NCBI GenBank assembly: GCA_024643545.1
Contig: JAHEMR010000038.1
Span: forward strand, 1-59,768
Direction of reading: 5' to 3'
From: Crocinitomicaceae bacterium
Lineage (GTDB): Bacteria > Bacteroidota > Bacteroidia > Flavobacteriales_D > Crocinitomicaceae
DNA: 59,768 nucleotides
In this document: positions 52,930 through 59,768 of the stretch, one piece after another
Position numbering within the stretch: the stretch's first letter is position 1
Layout: every line of letters starts with the position of its first letter
Made by a program: the position numbers and the translations under genes
The notes under the pieces: model-generated
Database searches by the model: none
Told to the model about the DNA's origin: nothing
The model's input: the letters and a program-made list of their open reading frames with translations, nothing else

Positions 52930-53448
52930 TTAACCGTTGAATACTTTATCTAGTGAAATTCCTCTTTGACGAGCAACAGCAACTGCATCACGCATGTTAG
53001 CTAATGCATCCATAGTTGCTTTCACAACATTGTGCGGGTTAGAAGAACCTTGTGATTTTGCAAGTACGTTATGGATACCAACACTTTCCAATACAGCACG
53101 CATCGCACCACCGGCGATAACTCCTGTACCTTCAGTTGCAGGTTTCAAAAACACTTCTGCTCCACCGAATTTTCCTTTTTGAGCGTGAGGAACAGTTCCT
53201 CTAAGGATAGGAACTTTAATTAAGTTCTTTTTCGCATCATCGATTCCTTTTGTAATCGCTTCTGTTACCTCTTTTGCTTTTCCAAGTCCATGACCAACAA
53301 CACCGTGTTCATCACCAACAACAACGATTGCTGAAAAACTAAATGTACGTCCACCTTTGGTAACTTTCGTTACACGGTTTACAGCTACCAATTTATCTTT
53401 CAACTCGATATCTGCTGATTTTACTCTATTTACTGTTTGAGCTGCCAT
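52930..53448 (-). CDS. rpsE: 30S ribosomal protein uS5
   Basis: The 172-aa protein is involved in decoding accuracy. [20 protein letters not shown] opens the S5 domain; [13 protein letters not shown] and [19 protein letters not shown] are conserved. It is separated from rplR by 6 bp. Confidence 0.98.
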   Translation of the reverse strand: MAAQTVNRVKSADIELKDKLVAVNRVTKVTKGGRTFSFSAIVVVGDEHGVVGHGLGKAKEVTEAITKGIDDAKKNLIKVPILRGTVPHAQKGKFGGAEVFLKPATEGTGVIAGGAMRAVLESVGIHNVLAKSQGSSNPHNVVKATMDALANMRDAVAVARQRGISLDKVFNG

Positions 53449-53454
53449 TTCTTA

Positions 53455-53808
53455 TTAAAATTTAAGTCCTCCTTCTCTTGCTGAATCAGCTAGAGATTTA
53501 ATTCTACCATGGTACAAGTAACCGTTACGGTCAAAAACCACCTTTTCAATTCCTGCTTGAGCAGCTACTTCGGCAATTTTCTTACCTACAATTGAAGCTT
53601 GGTTTACCTTGTTTGTTTTTTGAGCATCTTCCATTTTCAAAGATCCAGCGGATGCCAAAGTTTTACCAGAGATATCGTCAACCAACTGAGCGTAAATTTG
53701 CTTGTTGCTTCTAAAAACTGTTAATCTTGGAATCGCTGTTGTTCCGAAAACTTTCTTACGAATTCTTCGTTTAATTTTAGCTCTTCTTAATACTTTATTT
53801 AGTGCCAT
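53455..53808 (-). CDS. rplR: 50S ribosomal protein uL18
   Basis: The 117-aa 5S rRNA-binding protein has [32 protein letters not shown] and the C-terminal [20 protein letters not shown]. It lies in the spc operon. Confidence 0.98.
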   Translation of the reverse strand: MALNKVLRRAKIKRRIRKKVFGTTAIPRLTVFRSNKQIYAQLVDDISGKTLASAGSLKMEDAQKTNKVNQASIVGKKIAEVAAQAGIEKVVFDRNGYLYHGRIKSLADSAREGGLKF

Positions 53809-53818
53809 AATCTACCTA

Positions 53819-54373
53819 TTATTTTTTACCTGCTGACTTACCAGCTTTTCTACGAATTTCTTCACCAACGAAACGAATACCTTTTCCTTTGTATGGTTCA
53901 GGTTTTCTAAACGAACGAATTTTAGCTGCAACTTGACCTAACAATTGTTTGTCAAATGATTCAAGTGTAACAACTGGTGCTTTACCTTTCTCAGTAGTTG
54001 TAGTAACTTTCACTTCATTTGGAATTTCCATTATGATTGAGTGAGAGAAACCTAAAGCTAAATCTAGTTGTTGACCAGTTGCGTTAGCGCGGTATCCAAC
54101 TCCGATAATTTCCATTTCTTTTTTCCAACCTTCTGAAACTCCAGCGATCATGTTAAATACTAACGCACGATACAAACCATGTTTAGAACGATCGTTTGGC
54201 GCATCTGACTGACGTGAGAAAGTAATCACATTGTCTTCGATGGTAACACCTACACAAGTATCAATAGCTTGTGTTAATTCACCTTTTTTCCCCTTAACCG
54301 TAATAACTGCATCCTTGAAAGTGACTTCAACGCCACTTGGGATAGTTACCGGTGCTTTTCCAATTCTTGACAT
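53819..54373 (-). CDS. rplF: 50S ribosomal protein uL6
   Basis: The 184-aa protein has the two-fold repeated domain: MSRIGKAPVTIPSGVEV first, then KPEPYKGKGIRFVGEEIRRK in the conserved C-terminal signature. It is located near the factor-binding site of the large subunit. Confidence 0.98.
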   Translation of the reverse strand: MSRIGKAPVTIPSGVEVTFKDAVITVKGKKGELTQAIDTCVGVTIEDNVITFSRQSDAPNDRSKHGLYRALVFNMIAGVSEGWKKEMEIIGVGYRANATGQQLDLALGFSHSIIMEIPNEVKVTTTTEKGKAPVVTLESFDKQLLGQVAAKIRSFRKPEPYKGKGIRFVGEEIRRKAGKSAGKK

Positions 54374-54384
54374 TTCTTAAATTT

Positions 54385-54783
54385 TTAATAAACGTAACAA
54401 AGGACTTCTCCACCTACATTCAATTTACGTGCTTCTTTGTCTGTAATTACTCCTTTCGAAGTTGAGACAATCGCAATACCTAAACCATTCAATACGCGTG
54501 GCATATCAACTGATCCGCTGTACTTACGTAATCCTGGACGAGAAGCTCGTTGTAATTTAGTGATGGCAGGAACACGAGTTGATTGATTGTATTTCAATGC
54601 AATTTTAATCGTTCCTTGCTTGTTATCATCTTCAAATTTGTAGTTGAGGATATAACCTTGGTCAAACAAAATTTGCGCCATTGCACGTTTAATGTTTGAA
54701 CCAGGAATTTCCACCATTTTCAAACCTGCAGCACTCGCATTACGGATGCGTGTGAGAAAATCTGCTATCGGATCTGTATTCAT
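54385..54783 (-). CDS. rpsH: 30S ribosomal protein uS8
   Basis: The 132-aa protein starts [20 protein letters not shown] and ends with the 16S-binding signature [19 protein letters not shown]. In several bacteria uS8 also represses its own operon; no obvious 16S-mimic was checked here. Confidence 0.98.
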   Translation of the reverse strand: MNTDPIADFLTRIRNASAAGLKMVEIPGSNIKRAMAQILFDQGYILNYKFEDDNKQGTIKIALKYNQSTRVPAITKLQRASRPGLRKYSGSVDMPRVLNGLGIAIVSTSKGVITDKEARKLNVGGEVLCYVY

Positions 54784-54805
54784 TTCTTCTGTGTTTTTTC
54801 TTTAA

Positions 54806-55120
54806 TTACCAACTTCCCTTTTTAACTCCTGGGATTTTTCCGGCCAAAGCCATTTCTCTAAAAGTTACCCTTGAGATACCGAATTGACGCATGTACCCTC
54901 TTGGACGACCAGTTAATCCACAACGATTGTGCATTCTGATTTTGGAAGAGTTTGCAGGTAATTTTTGCAATTGCATCATTGCATCCCACTTAGCTGATTG
55001 AATTTCCTCAGACGAATCTGTAGATTTCAATACTTTCGTTAATTCAGCACGTTTCTTTTCGTATCGAGCAACTAACCTTTCTCTTTTGCGCTCACGCGCT
55101 TTCATTGATTCCTTTGCCAT
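54806..55120 (-). CDS. rpsN: 30S ribosomal protein uS14, zinc-independent form
   Basis: The 104-aa product has [20 protein letters not shown] and the C-terminal [20 protein letters not shown] signature. Only one cysteine is present in that motif, so no zinc ribbon forms. From memory most Bacteroidetes uS14 are about 89 aa. This one carries an insertion of roughly 15 residues around [20 protein letters not shown] and so resembles the longer proteobacterial form. Confidence 0.97.
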   Translation of the reverse strand: MAKESMKARERKRERLVARYEKKRAELTKVLKSTDSSEEIQSAKWDAMMQLQKLPANSSKIRMHNRCGLTGRPRGYMRQFGISRVTFREMALAGKIPGVKKGSW

Positions 55121-55126
55121 TTCTTC

Positions 55127-55678
55127 TTATTTTTTAATAAATGGAAATCCAAATGCATCTAATAATGCTTTCGCTTCTTCATCACTAGCAGCTGATGTTA
55201 CAAAAGTAATATCCATACCTAAAATACGGTTTACTTTGTCGATATCAATCTCAGGAAAGATGATGTGTTCTTTCACTCCTAAGTTGAAATTACCACGTCC
55301 ATCAAATCCTTTTGGATTAATACCACGGAAGTCACGAGTTCTTGGCAAAGCTACAGAAAGTAAACGATCTAAAAAGTCGTACATTCTATCACCGCGCAAG
55401 GTAACTTTCGTACCAATTGGCATTCCTTTACGTAATTTGAAGTTGGAAATATCTTTTTTAGACAAAGTAGTAATGGCTTTTTGACCAGCGATTCGAGATA
55501 AATCGGCAGCAGCGCTATCGATTAATTTCTTGTCAGCTACCGCATCACCCATACCTTGGCTTAAAACGATTTTCTCTAATTTAGGAACACTCATAACGGA
55601 TTTGTATCCGAAACGTTCCTGAAGCGTTTGCATAATCTCGCCTCTATACTTTTCTTTTAATCTTGGTGTGTAACTCAT
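55127..55678 (-). CDS. rplE: 50S ribosomal protein uL5
   Basis: The 183-aa 5S rRNA-binding protein has [20 protein letters not shown], the conserved [20 protein letters not shown], and the [20 protein letters not shown] signature near the end. Its start abuts the rplX stop with a one-base overlap. Confidence 0.98.
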   Translation of the reverse strand: MSYTPRLKEKYRGEIMQTLQERFGYKSVMSVPKLEKIVLSQGMGDAVADKKLIDSAAADLSRIAGQKAITTLSKKDISNFKLRKGMPIGTKVTLRGDRMYDFLDRLLSVALPRTRDFRGINPKGFDGRGNFNLGVKEHIIFPEIDIDKVNRILGMDITFVTSAASDEEAKALLDAFGFPFIKK

Positions 55679-55992
55679 TATTTAATCACCTCCCCTGATT
55701 TCTTTGAATAACGAACTAATTTTCCTTTCTCGTCTTTACGACCGATGCGTGTTGCAATACCGCCAACAACTACCATTAGGTTAGAGATATGAAGTGTTCC
55801 TTCTTTCTCTTCAATACCACCTTGTGGGTTAGATGCACTTGGTTTGTTGTGCTTTTTAATCATGTTTACACCTGATACAGTAGCACGCATTTTTTCTCGG
55901 TCGATTGAAGAGATTTTCCCTTCTTGACCTTTGGACTCACCTGAAATCACTTTCACGGTGTCGCCAACTTTAATGTGTAGTTTCTTCTGCAT
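55678..55992 (-). CDS. rplX: 50S ribosomal protein uL24
   Basis: The 104-aa assembly-initiator protein has a KOW motif near the N-terminus ([20 protein letters not shown]) and [20 protein letters not shown]. It overlaps the rplE start by one base (TAATG). Confidence 0.98.
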   Translation of the reverse strand: MQKKLHIKVGDTVKVISGESKGQEGKISSIDREKMRATVSGVNMIKKHNKPSASNPQGGIEEKEGTLHISNLMVVVGGIATRIGRKDEKGKLVRYSKKSGEVIK

Positions 55993-56002
55993 TTTTCAAT
56001 AA

Positions 56003-56371
56003 TTATAACACCTCTGGTGCTAATGAAACAATTTTCATATAGTTATTCTCTCTTAATTCGCGAGCAACTGGTCCGAAAATACGTGTACCTCTCATTTCGC
56101 CACCTTGGTTTAAGATCACACAAGCGTTATCATCGAAACGGATGTAAGATCCGTCAGCACGACGAATTTCTTTTTTTGTGCGAACAACTACTGCTTTCGC
56201 AACGGAACCTTTTTTTACTGCTCCGTTAGGCATTGCGCTTTTCACTGTAACTACGATTTTGTCACCAACTGAAGCGTAACGTCTTCTTGTACCGCCTAAA
56301 ACTCGGATGCAAAGTACTTCTTTGGCTCCTGAATTGTCTGCAACTGATAGTCTGGATTCTGTTTGTATCAT
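56003..56371 (-). CDS. rplN: 50S ribosomal protein uL14
   Basis: The 122-aa protein has [20 protein letters not shown] and the C-terminal [20 protein letters not shown], both diagnostic. It takes part in the bridge to 16S rRNA. Confidence 0.98.
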   Translation of the reverse strand: MIQTESRLSVADNSGAKEVLCIRVLGGTRRRYASVGDKIVVTVKSAMPNGAVKKGSVAKAVVVRTKKEIRRADGSYIRFDDNACVILNQGGEMRGTRIFGPVARELRENNYMKIVSLAPEVL

Positions 56372-56379
56372 CTCTCCGG

Positions 56380-56646
56380 TTATTTAGCTCTTTCAACAAT
56401 TTCTACTAATCTCCAGTTCTTTGATTTACTCAAAGGACGTGTTTCCATGATTTTAACAACATCACCAATGTGGCAATCGTTTGTTTCATCATGTGCAACG
56501 AATTTAGTGGTCATTTTTACGAATTTCCCGTACTTCGGGTGCTTCACTTTACGCTCCACAGCAACTACGATGGATTTCTCCATTTTGTTACTCGTAACGA
56601 CACCAATTCTTTCTTTTCTTAAATTTCGATTTTCTTCCATGTTCAT
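56380..56646 (-). CDS. rpsQ: 30S ribosomal protein uS17
   Basis: The 88-aa OB-fold protein has [40 protein letters not shown] and the end signature [20 protein letters not shown]. It sits in standard order between rpmC and rplN. Confidence 0.98.
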   Translation of the reverse strand: MNMEENRNLRKERIGVVTSNKMEKSIVVAVERKVKHPKYGKFVKMTTKFVAHDETNDCHIGDVVKIMETRPLSKSKNWRLVEIVERAK

Positions 56647-56661
56647 TTTTTTAGTTCAAGC

Positions 56662-56856
56662 CTAAGCTTGATTTGAACGTTTTGTTAATTCTGTACTCAA
56701 TCTTGCAACCGTTTTGCGCATTGCTGTAATGCGTAATGGATTTTCAATTGGCGCCATGCGGTGAGTTAATTTCAAATTAGACAATTGTCCTTTGACGTCA
56801 ACTAGACGGTTTTTTAAATCCTCAATCGATAGTTTATTGATTTCTGCTTGTTTCAT
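56662..56856 (-). CDS. rpmC: 50S ribosomal protein uL29
   Basis: The 64-aa two-helix protein of the exit-tunnel rim has the KQAEINKLSIEDLKNRLVDV start and the conserved NPLRITAMRKTVARLSTEL. It docks signal recognition particle and trigger factor together with uL23. Confidence 0.97.
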   Translation of the reverse strand: MKQAEINKLSIEDLKNRLVDVKGQLSNLKLTHRMAPIENPLRITAMRKTVARLSTELTKRSNQA

Positions 56857-56865
56857 GTTTCAATC

Positions 56866-57291
56866 TTAAATTGGTAAAACATAATCGTTTCGAACAATGA
56901 ATTTACACTTCACAGGTAACTTCTGTGCAGCTAAACGCATAGCTTCTTTTGCGATTTCGTAAGGTACTCCGTCTGCTTCAAACATGATGCAACCCGGTTT
57001 GATCACTGCAACCCAGTGACTTGGAGCTCCCTTACCTTTACCCATACGTACTTCAGCTGGCTTAGAGGTCACCGGCTTGTCTGGGAATATTCGGATCCAA
57101 ACTTTTCCTTCACGCTTCATGTATCGAGTAACGGCGATACGAGAAGCTTCAATTTGACGTGAAGTAATCCATCCTGGTTCCAAAGCCTTTAATCCGAAAG
57201 AACCAAACGCAATTGTCGAACCTCTGTGCGCCAATCCACGATTTCTTCCTTTCTGTACTCTTCTAAATTTTGTTCTTTTAGGCTGTAACAT
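56866..57291 (-). CDS. rplP: 50S ribosomal protein uL16
   Basis: The 141-aa protein has [28 protein letters not shown]-type loop ([19 protein letters not shown]) and [18 protein letters not shown]. It lies near the peptidyl transferase centre and A-site tRNA. Confidence 0.98.
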   Translation of the reverse strand: MLQPKRTKFRRVQKGRNRGLAHRGSTIAFGSFGLKALEPGWITSRQIEASRIAVTRYMKREGKVWIRIFPDKPVTSKPAEVRMGKGKGAPSHWVAVIKPGCIMFEADGVPYEIAKEAMRLAAQKLPVKCKFIVRNDYVLPI

Positions 57292-57316
57292 TTCCTGTTA
57301 ATTTAACTGTCTCTAA

Positions 57317-58042
57317 TTACTTTTTCTTTCTCTTGAACGATGCAGGTTTGCGATCGCCACCATTGTTGTTGTTTCCACCGCCAGTTGCTACACCAACGTT
57401 AGGAGATAAGTCACGCTTACCATAAACTTCACCACGGCAAATCCAAACTTTGATACCCAAACGACCATAAGTCGTGTGTGCTTCAGATAATGCATAGTCG
57501 ATGTCAGCTCTAAACGTATGTAGTGGTGTTCTACCATCTTTGTACATTTCAGAACGTGCCATCTCTGCACCATTCAAACGCCCAGAAATCTTGATTTTAA
57601 TTCCTTCTGCACCCATTCTCATTGTTCCAGCGATTGCCATTTTAATAGCGCGACGGAAAGAGATACGTGCTTCAAGTTGACGAGCAACTCCATCAGCTAC
57701 CAATCGAGCATCCAATTCTGGACGTTTCACCTCAAAGATATTGATTTGAATTTCTTTTTTCGTCAATTTTTTTAACTCTTCTTTCAGTTTGTCAACCTCT
57801 TGACCACCTTTTCCAATGATTACTCCTGGACGAGCGGTGTTGATGGTAACAGTTACTAACTTCAAGGTGCGTTCGATGATGATTTTAGCAATGCTTGCTT
57901 TCGCCAATCTCGCGCTCAAATATTTACGTATTTGGTCATCTTCTACAATTTTATCTTTGTAGTCCTTTCCTCCATACCAATTTGACTCCCATCCGGTGAT
58001 GTAACCTAGTCTATTTCCAATTGGATTTGTCTTTTGTCCCAT
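57317..58042 (-). CDS. rpsC: 30S ribosomal protein uS3
   Basis: The 241-aa protein has a KH domain ([20 protein letters not shown]) and the C-terminal [20 protein letters not shown] signature. The last ~25 residues are a glycine/asparagine-rich tail ([20 protein letters not shown]). It forms the mRNA entry site. Confidence 0.98.
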   Translation of the reverse strand: MGQKTNPIGNRLGYITGWESNWYGGKDYKDKIVEDDQIRKYLSARLAKASIAKIIIERTLKLVTVTINTARPGVIIGKGGQEVDKLKEELKKLTKKEIQINIFEVKRPELDARLVADGVARQLEARISFRRAIKMAIAGTMRMGAEGIKIKISGRLNGAEMARSEMYKDGRTPLHTFRADIDYALSEAHTTYGRLGIKVWICRGEVYGKRDLSPNVGVATGGGNNNNGGDRKPASFKRKKK

Positions 58043-58051
58043 TTCTTAAAC

Positions 58052-58447
58052 TTATTTAGTACCGTCAACTACGATCGTAACGTGGTTAGATCTTTTTCTA
58101 ATTCTGTGTGCTCTACCTTGTGGTGCGGGTTGAATTCTTTTCAACATTGTTCCTCCACCTACTTCAACTCGGCTAACAACTAACTTCTCTTGACTGATGT
58201 CAGATCCTTCGTTTTTAGTTTCCCAGTTAGCAATTGCAGAACGCAATAACTTTCCAAGGCTAGTAGAAGCAACCTTACCGTTGAACTGTAAAATGTTCAA
58301 GGCTTTGTTTACTTCAACTCCGCGAATTAAATCAGCAACTAATCTCATCTTACGAGGAGAAATTCCCGAGTTATTCAAATGCGCAATCGCAATTGACTTT
58401 TTGTTTTCTTTAAGCTGTTCAGCTCTTAAGCGTTTTCTGGCTCCCAT
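58052..58447 (-). CDS. rplV: 50S ribosomal protein uL22
   Basis: The 131-aa protein has [20 protein letters not shown] and the beta-hairpin tip region [20 protein letters not shown] that lines the exit tunnel and is the site of macrolide-resistance changes in other bacteria. No unusual insertion is seen. Confidence 0.98.
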   Translation of the reverse strand: MGARKRLRAEQLKENKKSIAIAHLNNSGISPRKMRLVADLIRGVEVNKALNILQFNGKVASTSLGKLLRSAIANWETKNEGSDISQEKLVVSRVEVGGGTMLKRIQPAPQGRAHRIRKRSNHVTIVVDGTK

Positions 58448-58461
58448 GACTGCTTTAAATC

Positions 58462-58740
58462 TTAACGTTTCTTATCTTTTTTATTACCACCGTGCCCACG
58501 GAAATTGCGGGTAGGGGAGAACTCTCCTAATTTGTGACCAACCATGTTTTCAGTTGCAAAAACCGGAATAAATTTGTTTCCGTTGTGAACTGCGAAGGTT
58601 AATCCAACAAATTCAGGTGTAATTGTAGACGCTCGAGACCAAGTTTTAATTACAGCCTTGCTGCTAGCAGCTTGAGCATCGTCAACTCTTTTCATTAATT
58701 TATAATGAACGAATGGCGGTTTCTTTAATGAACGACTCAT
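58462..58740 (-). CDS. rpsS: 30S ribosomal protein uS19
   Basis: The 92-aa protein starts [20 protein letters not shown] and has the signature [18 protein letters not shown]. It is a head protein near uS13 and is separated from rplB by 3 bp. Confidence 0.98.
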   Translation of the reverse strand: MSRSLKKPPFVHYKLMKRVDDAQAASSKAVIKTWSRASTITPEFVGLTFAVHNGNKFIPVFATENMVGHKLGEFSPTRNFRGHGGNKKDKKR

Positions 58741-58743
58741 ATC

Positions 58744-59568
58744 CTATTTTTTTCTTCTTTCTACAATAAACTTATCAGAATACTTGCTTTTGGATCTTGT
58801 TTTGAATCCTTTAGCAGGCATACCATTTCTCGATCTTGGGTGTCCTCCAGAATTTCTTCCTTCACCACCACCCATCGGGTGATCAACTGGGTTCATAACC
58901 ACACCACGTACACGTGGACGACGGCCTAACCATCTTGAGCGACCAGCTTTTCCAGATACGACTAAGTTGTGTTCAGAGTTAGACACTGAACCAATTGTAG
59001 CTAGACAAGTAGTTAAGATCATTCGAGTTTCACCTGAAGGCATTTTGATGATTGCATATTTACCATCACGTGCGTTCAATTGTGCGTACGTTCCAGCTCC
59101 TCTTGCAATTACCCCACCAGCTCCTGGTTTCAATTCGATGTTGTGAATCACTGTTCCTAATGGAACGTCTGATAAGTACATCGCATGACCAACATTTGGT
59201 GTTGCGCTTTTACCGGATAAAATCTGATCTCCAACTTTCATTCCAGTAGGAGCGATAATGTATCGTTTCTCTCCATCTGCGTAAAACAAAAGTGCAATAT
59301 TTGCAGTTCTATTTGGATCGTATTCGATTGTTTTAACCGTTGCAGGGATATCAAATTTGTTACGTTTGAAATCGATGATACGATATCTTTGTTTATGACC
59401 ACCACCTAAGTAGCGCATTGTCATACGACCGTCGTTATTACGACCACCGCTTTTCTTCATACTAGAAACCAAGCTTTTTTCAGGTGAAGATGCTGTGATT
59501 TCAGCGAACTCCATAGCCACTTTGTGACGTTGACCTGGCGTTGTTGGTTTGAATTTTTTAAGACTCAT
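58744..59568 (-). CDS. rplB: 50S ribosomal protein uL2
   Basis: The 274-aa protein is needed for peptidyl transferase assembly. It starts [17 protein letters not shown] and contains [20 protein letters not shown], then [20 protein letters not shown]. The loop reads DHPMGGG where E. coli has DHPHGGG; I recall M as common in Bacteroidetes, so this looks lineage-specific, not a defect. Confidence 0.98.
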   Translation of the reverse strand: MSLKKFKPTTPGQRHKVAMEFAEITASSPEKSLVSSMKKSGGRNNDGRMTMRYLGGGHKQRYRIIDFKRNKFDIPATVKTIEYDPNRTANIALLFYADGEKRYIIAPTGMKVGDQILSGKSATPNVGHAMYLSDVPLGTVIHNIELKPGAGGVIARGAGTYAQLNARDGKYAIIKMPSGETRMILTTCLATIGSVSNSEHNLVVSGKAGRSRWLGRRPRVRGVVMNPVDHPMGGGEGRNSGGHPRSRNGMPAKGFKTRSKSKYSDKFIVERRKK

Positions 59569-59577
59569 GGTTGAACA

Positions 59578-59768
59578 TTAATAATTGTTAAATAAATCAA
59601 TGGTTTCACCATCTGCTACGGTTACGACAGCCTTTTTCCATTGTTTGCTTTTTTGTTCAACAATGCCTTTATTGGTGTACTTCACAGAGGATTTACCACC
59701 ACCATAATTTAATGTATGAACATCTGTGACATGTACTCCATACACCTTCTCGATGGCGTTTTTAATCT
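59578..59768 (-). CDS. rplW: 50S ribosomal protein uL23, C-terminal part
   Basis: The frame runs from the window edge to TAA at 59578-59580, encoding 62 residues plus a split codon. IKNAIEKVYGVHVTDVHTLN and KSKQWKKAVVTVADGETIDL match the second half of uL23. It precedes rplB as in the S10 operon; the start is outside the window. Confidence 0.94.
   Translation of the reverse strand, partial: IKNAIEKVYGVHVTDVHTLNYGGGKSSVKYTNKGIVEQKSKQWKKAVVTVADGETIDLFNNY

Overview
The window comes from a Bacteroidetes chromosome, most likely a flavobacterial or Crocinitomicaceae-type (Fluviicola-like) lineage. The evidence is several secreted proteins with type IX secretion (T9SS) C-terminal sorting tails, a SusC/TonB-type receptor with an N-terminal regulatory domain, TAnnTTTG-type -7 promoter elements, few Shine-Dalgarno sites, and the Bacteroidetes order rplQ-carA-eno after the ribosomal cluster. 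The genus is inference. No rRNA, tRNA or CRISPR array was found.

Layout. (a) 1-11681 is ordinary chromosome: T9SS-exported proteins, a coupled DUF4494-pdxH-M16 peptidase operon, a TonB receptor followed by DUF1015 and YggS genes, and a secreted alpha/beta hydrolase. (b) 11713-12606 and 33776-34428 are the two halves of one comM (YifB) gene, split immediately upstream of its Walker A motif. (c) Between them, 12607-33775 is a ~21.2-kb AT-rich integrative element. Its ends are imperfect inverted repeats, and fusing the flanks across a 2-bp AT core restores comM in frame (VILIGPPG, about 514 aa). A 595-aa large serine recombinase sits just inside the left end. (d) 34429-43368 holds a secreted Kazal-domain protein, a DegT/DnrJ aminotransferase, a YdeI-CDGSH fusion protein and a surface polysaccharide cluster (two glycosyltransferases, O-antigen ligase, polymerase-like protein, flippase). 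(e) 43602-47320 carries a 3-hydroxyacyl-CoA dehydrogenase and the carA-eno-Nudix operon. (f) 47423-59768 is the S10/spc/alpha ribosomal protein operon from rplW (partial) to rplQ, with secY, infA and rpoA.

The element is the accessory part. It carries umuDC (error-prone SOS polymerase), a second small serine recombinase, a probable replication gene with family-A-polymerase-like motifs, two XRE-type regulators and several small unknown genes. It also carries a seven-gene co-directional defence operon (30921 to 19862, minus strand): XRE regulator, SNF2-type helicase, DUF4391 protein, type III-like Mod and Res, an unrecognised 325-aa protein, and a putative AbiC-type abortive-infection membrane protein. 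Most of these genes overlap or abut, so they are probably one transcript. This is larger than a canonical two-gene type III R-M system and is the best candidate for an incompletely described system.

Three other transcription units of the element share one promoter layout: a -7 element TATCTTTR flanked by inverted copies of a 14-bp motif (AAGYAATAGATAAC or its complement). About ten copies occur in three intergenic regions, which suggests an element-wide regulon controlled by one of the two small XRE proteins.
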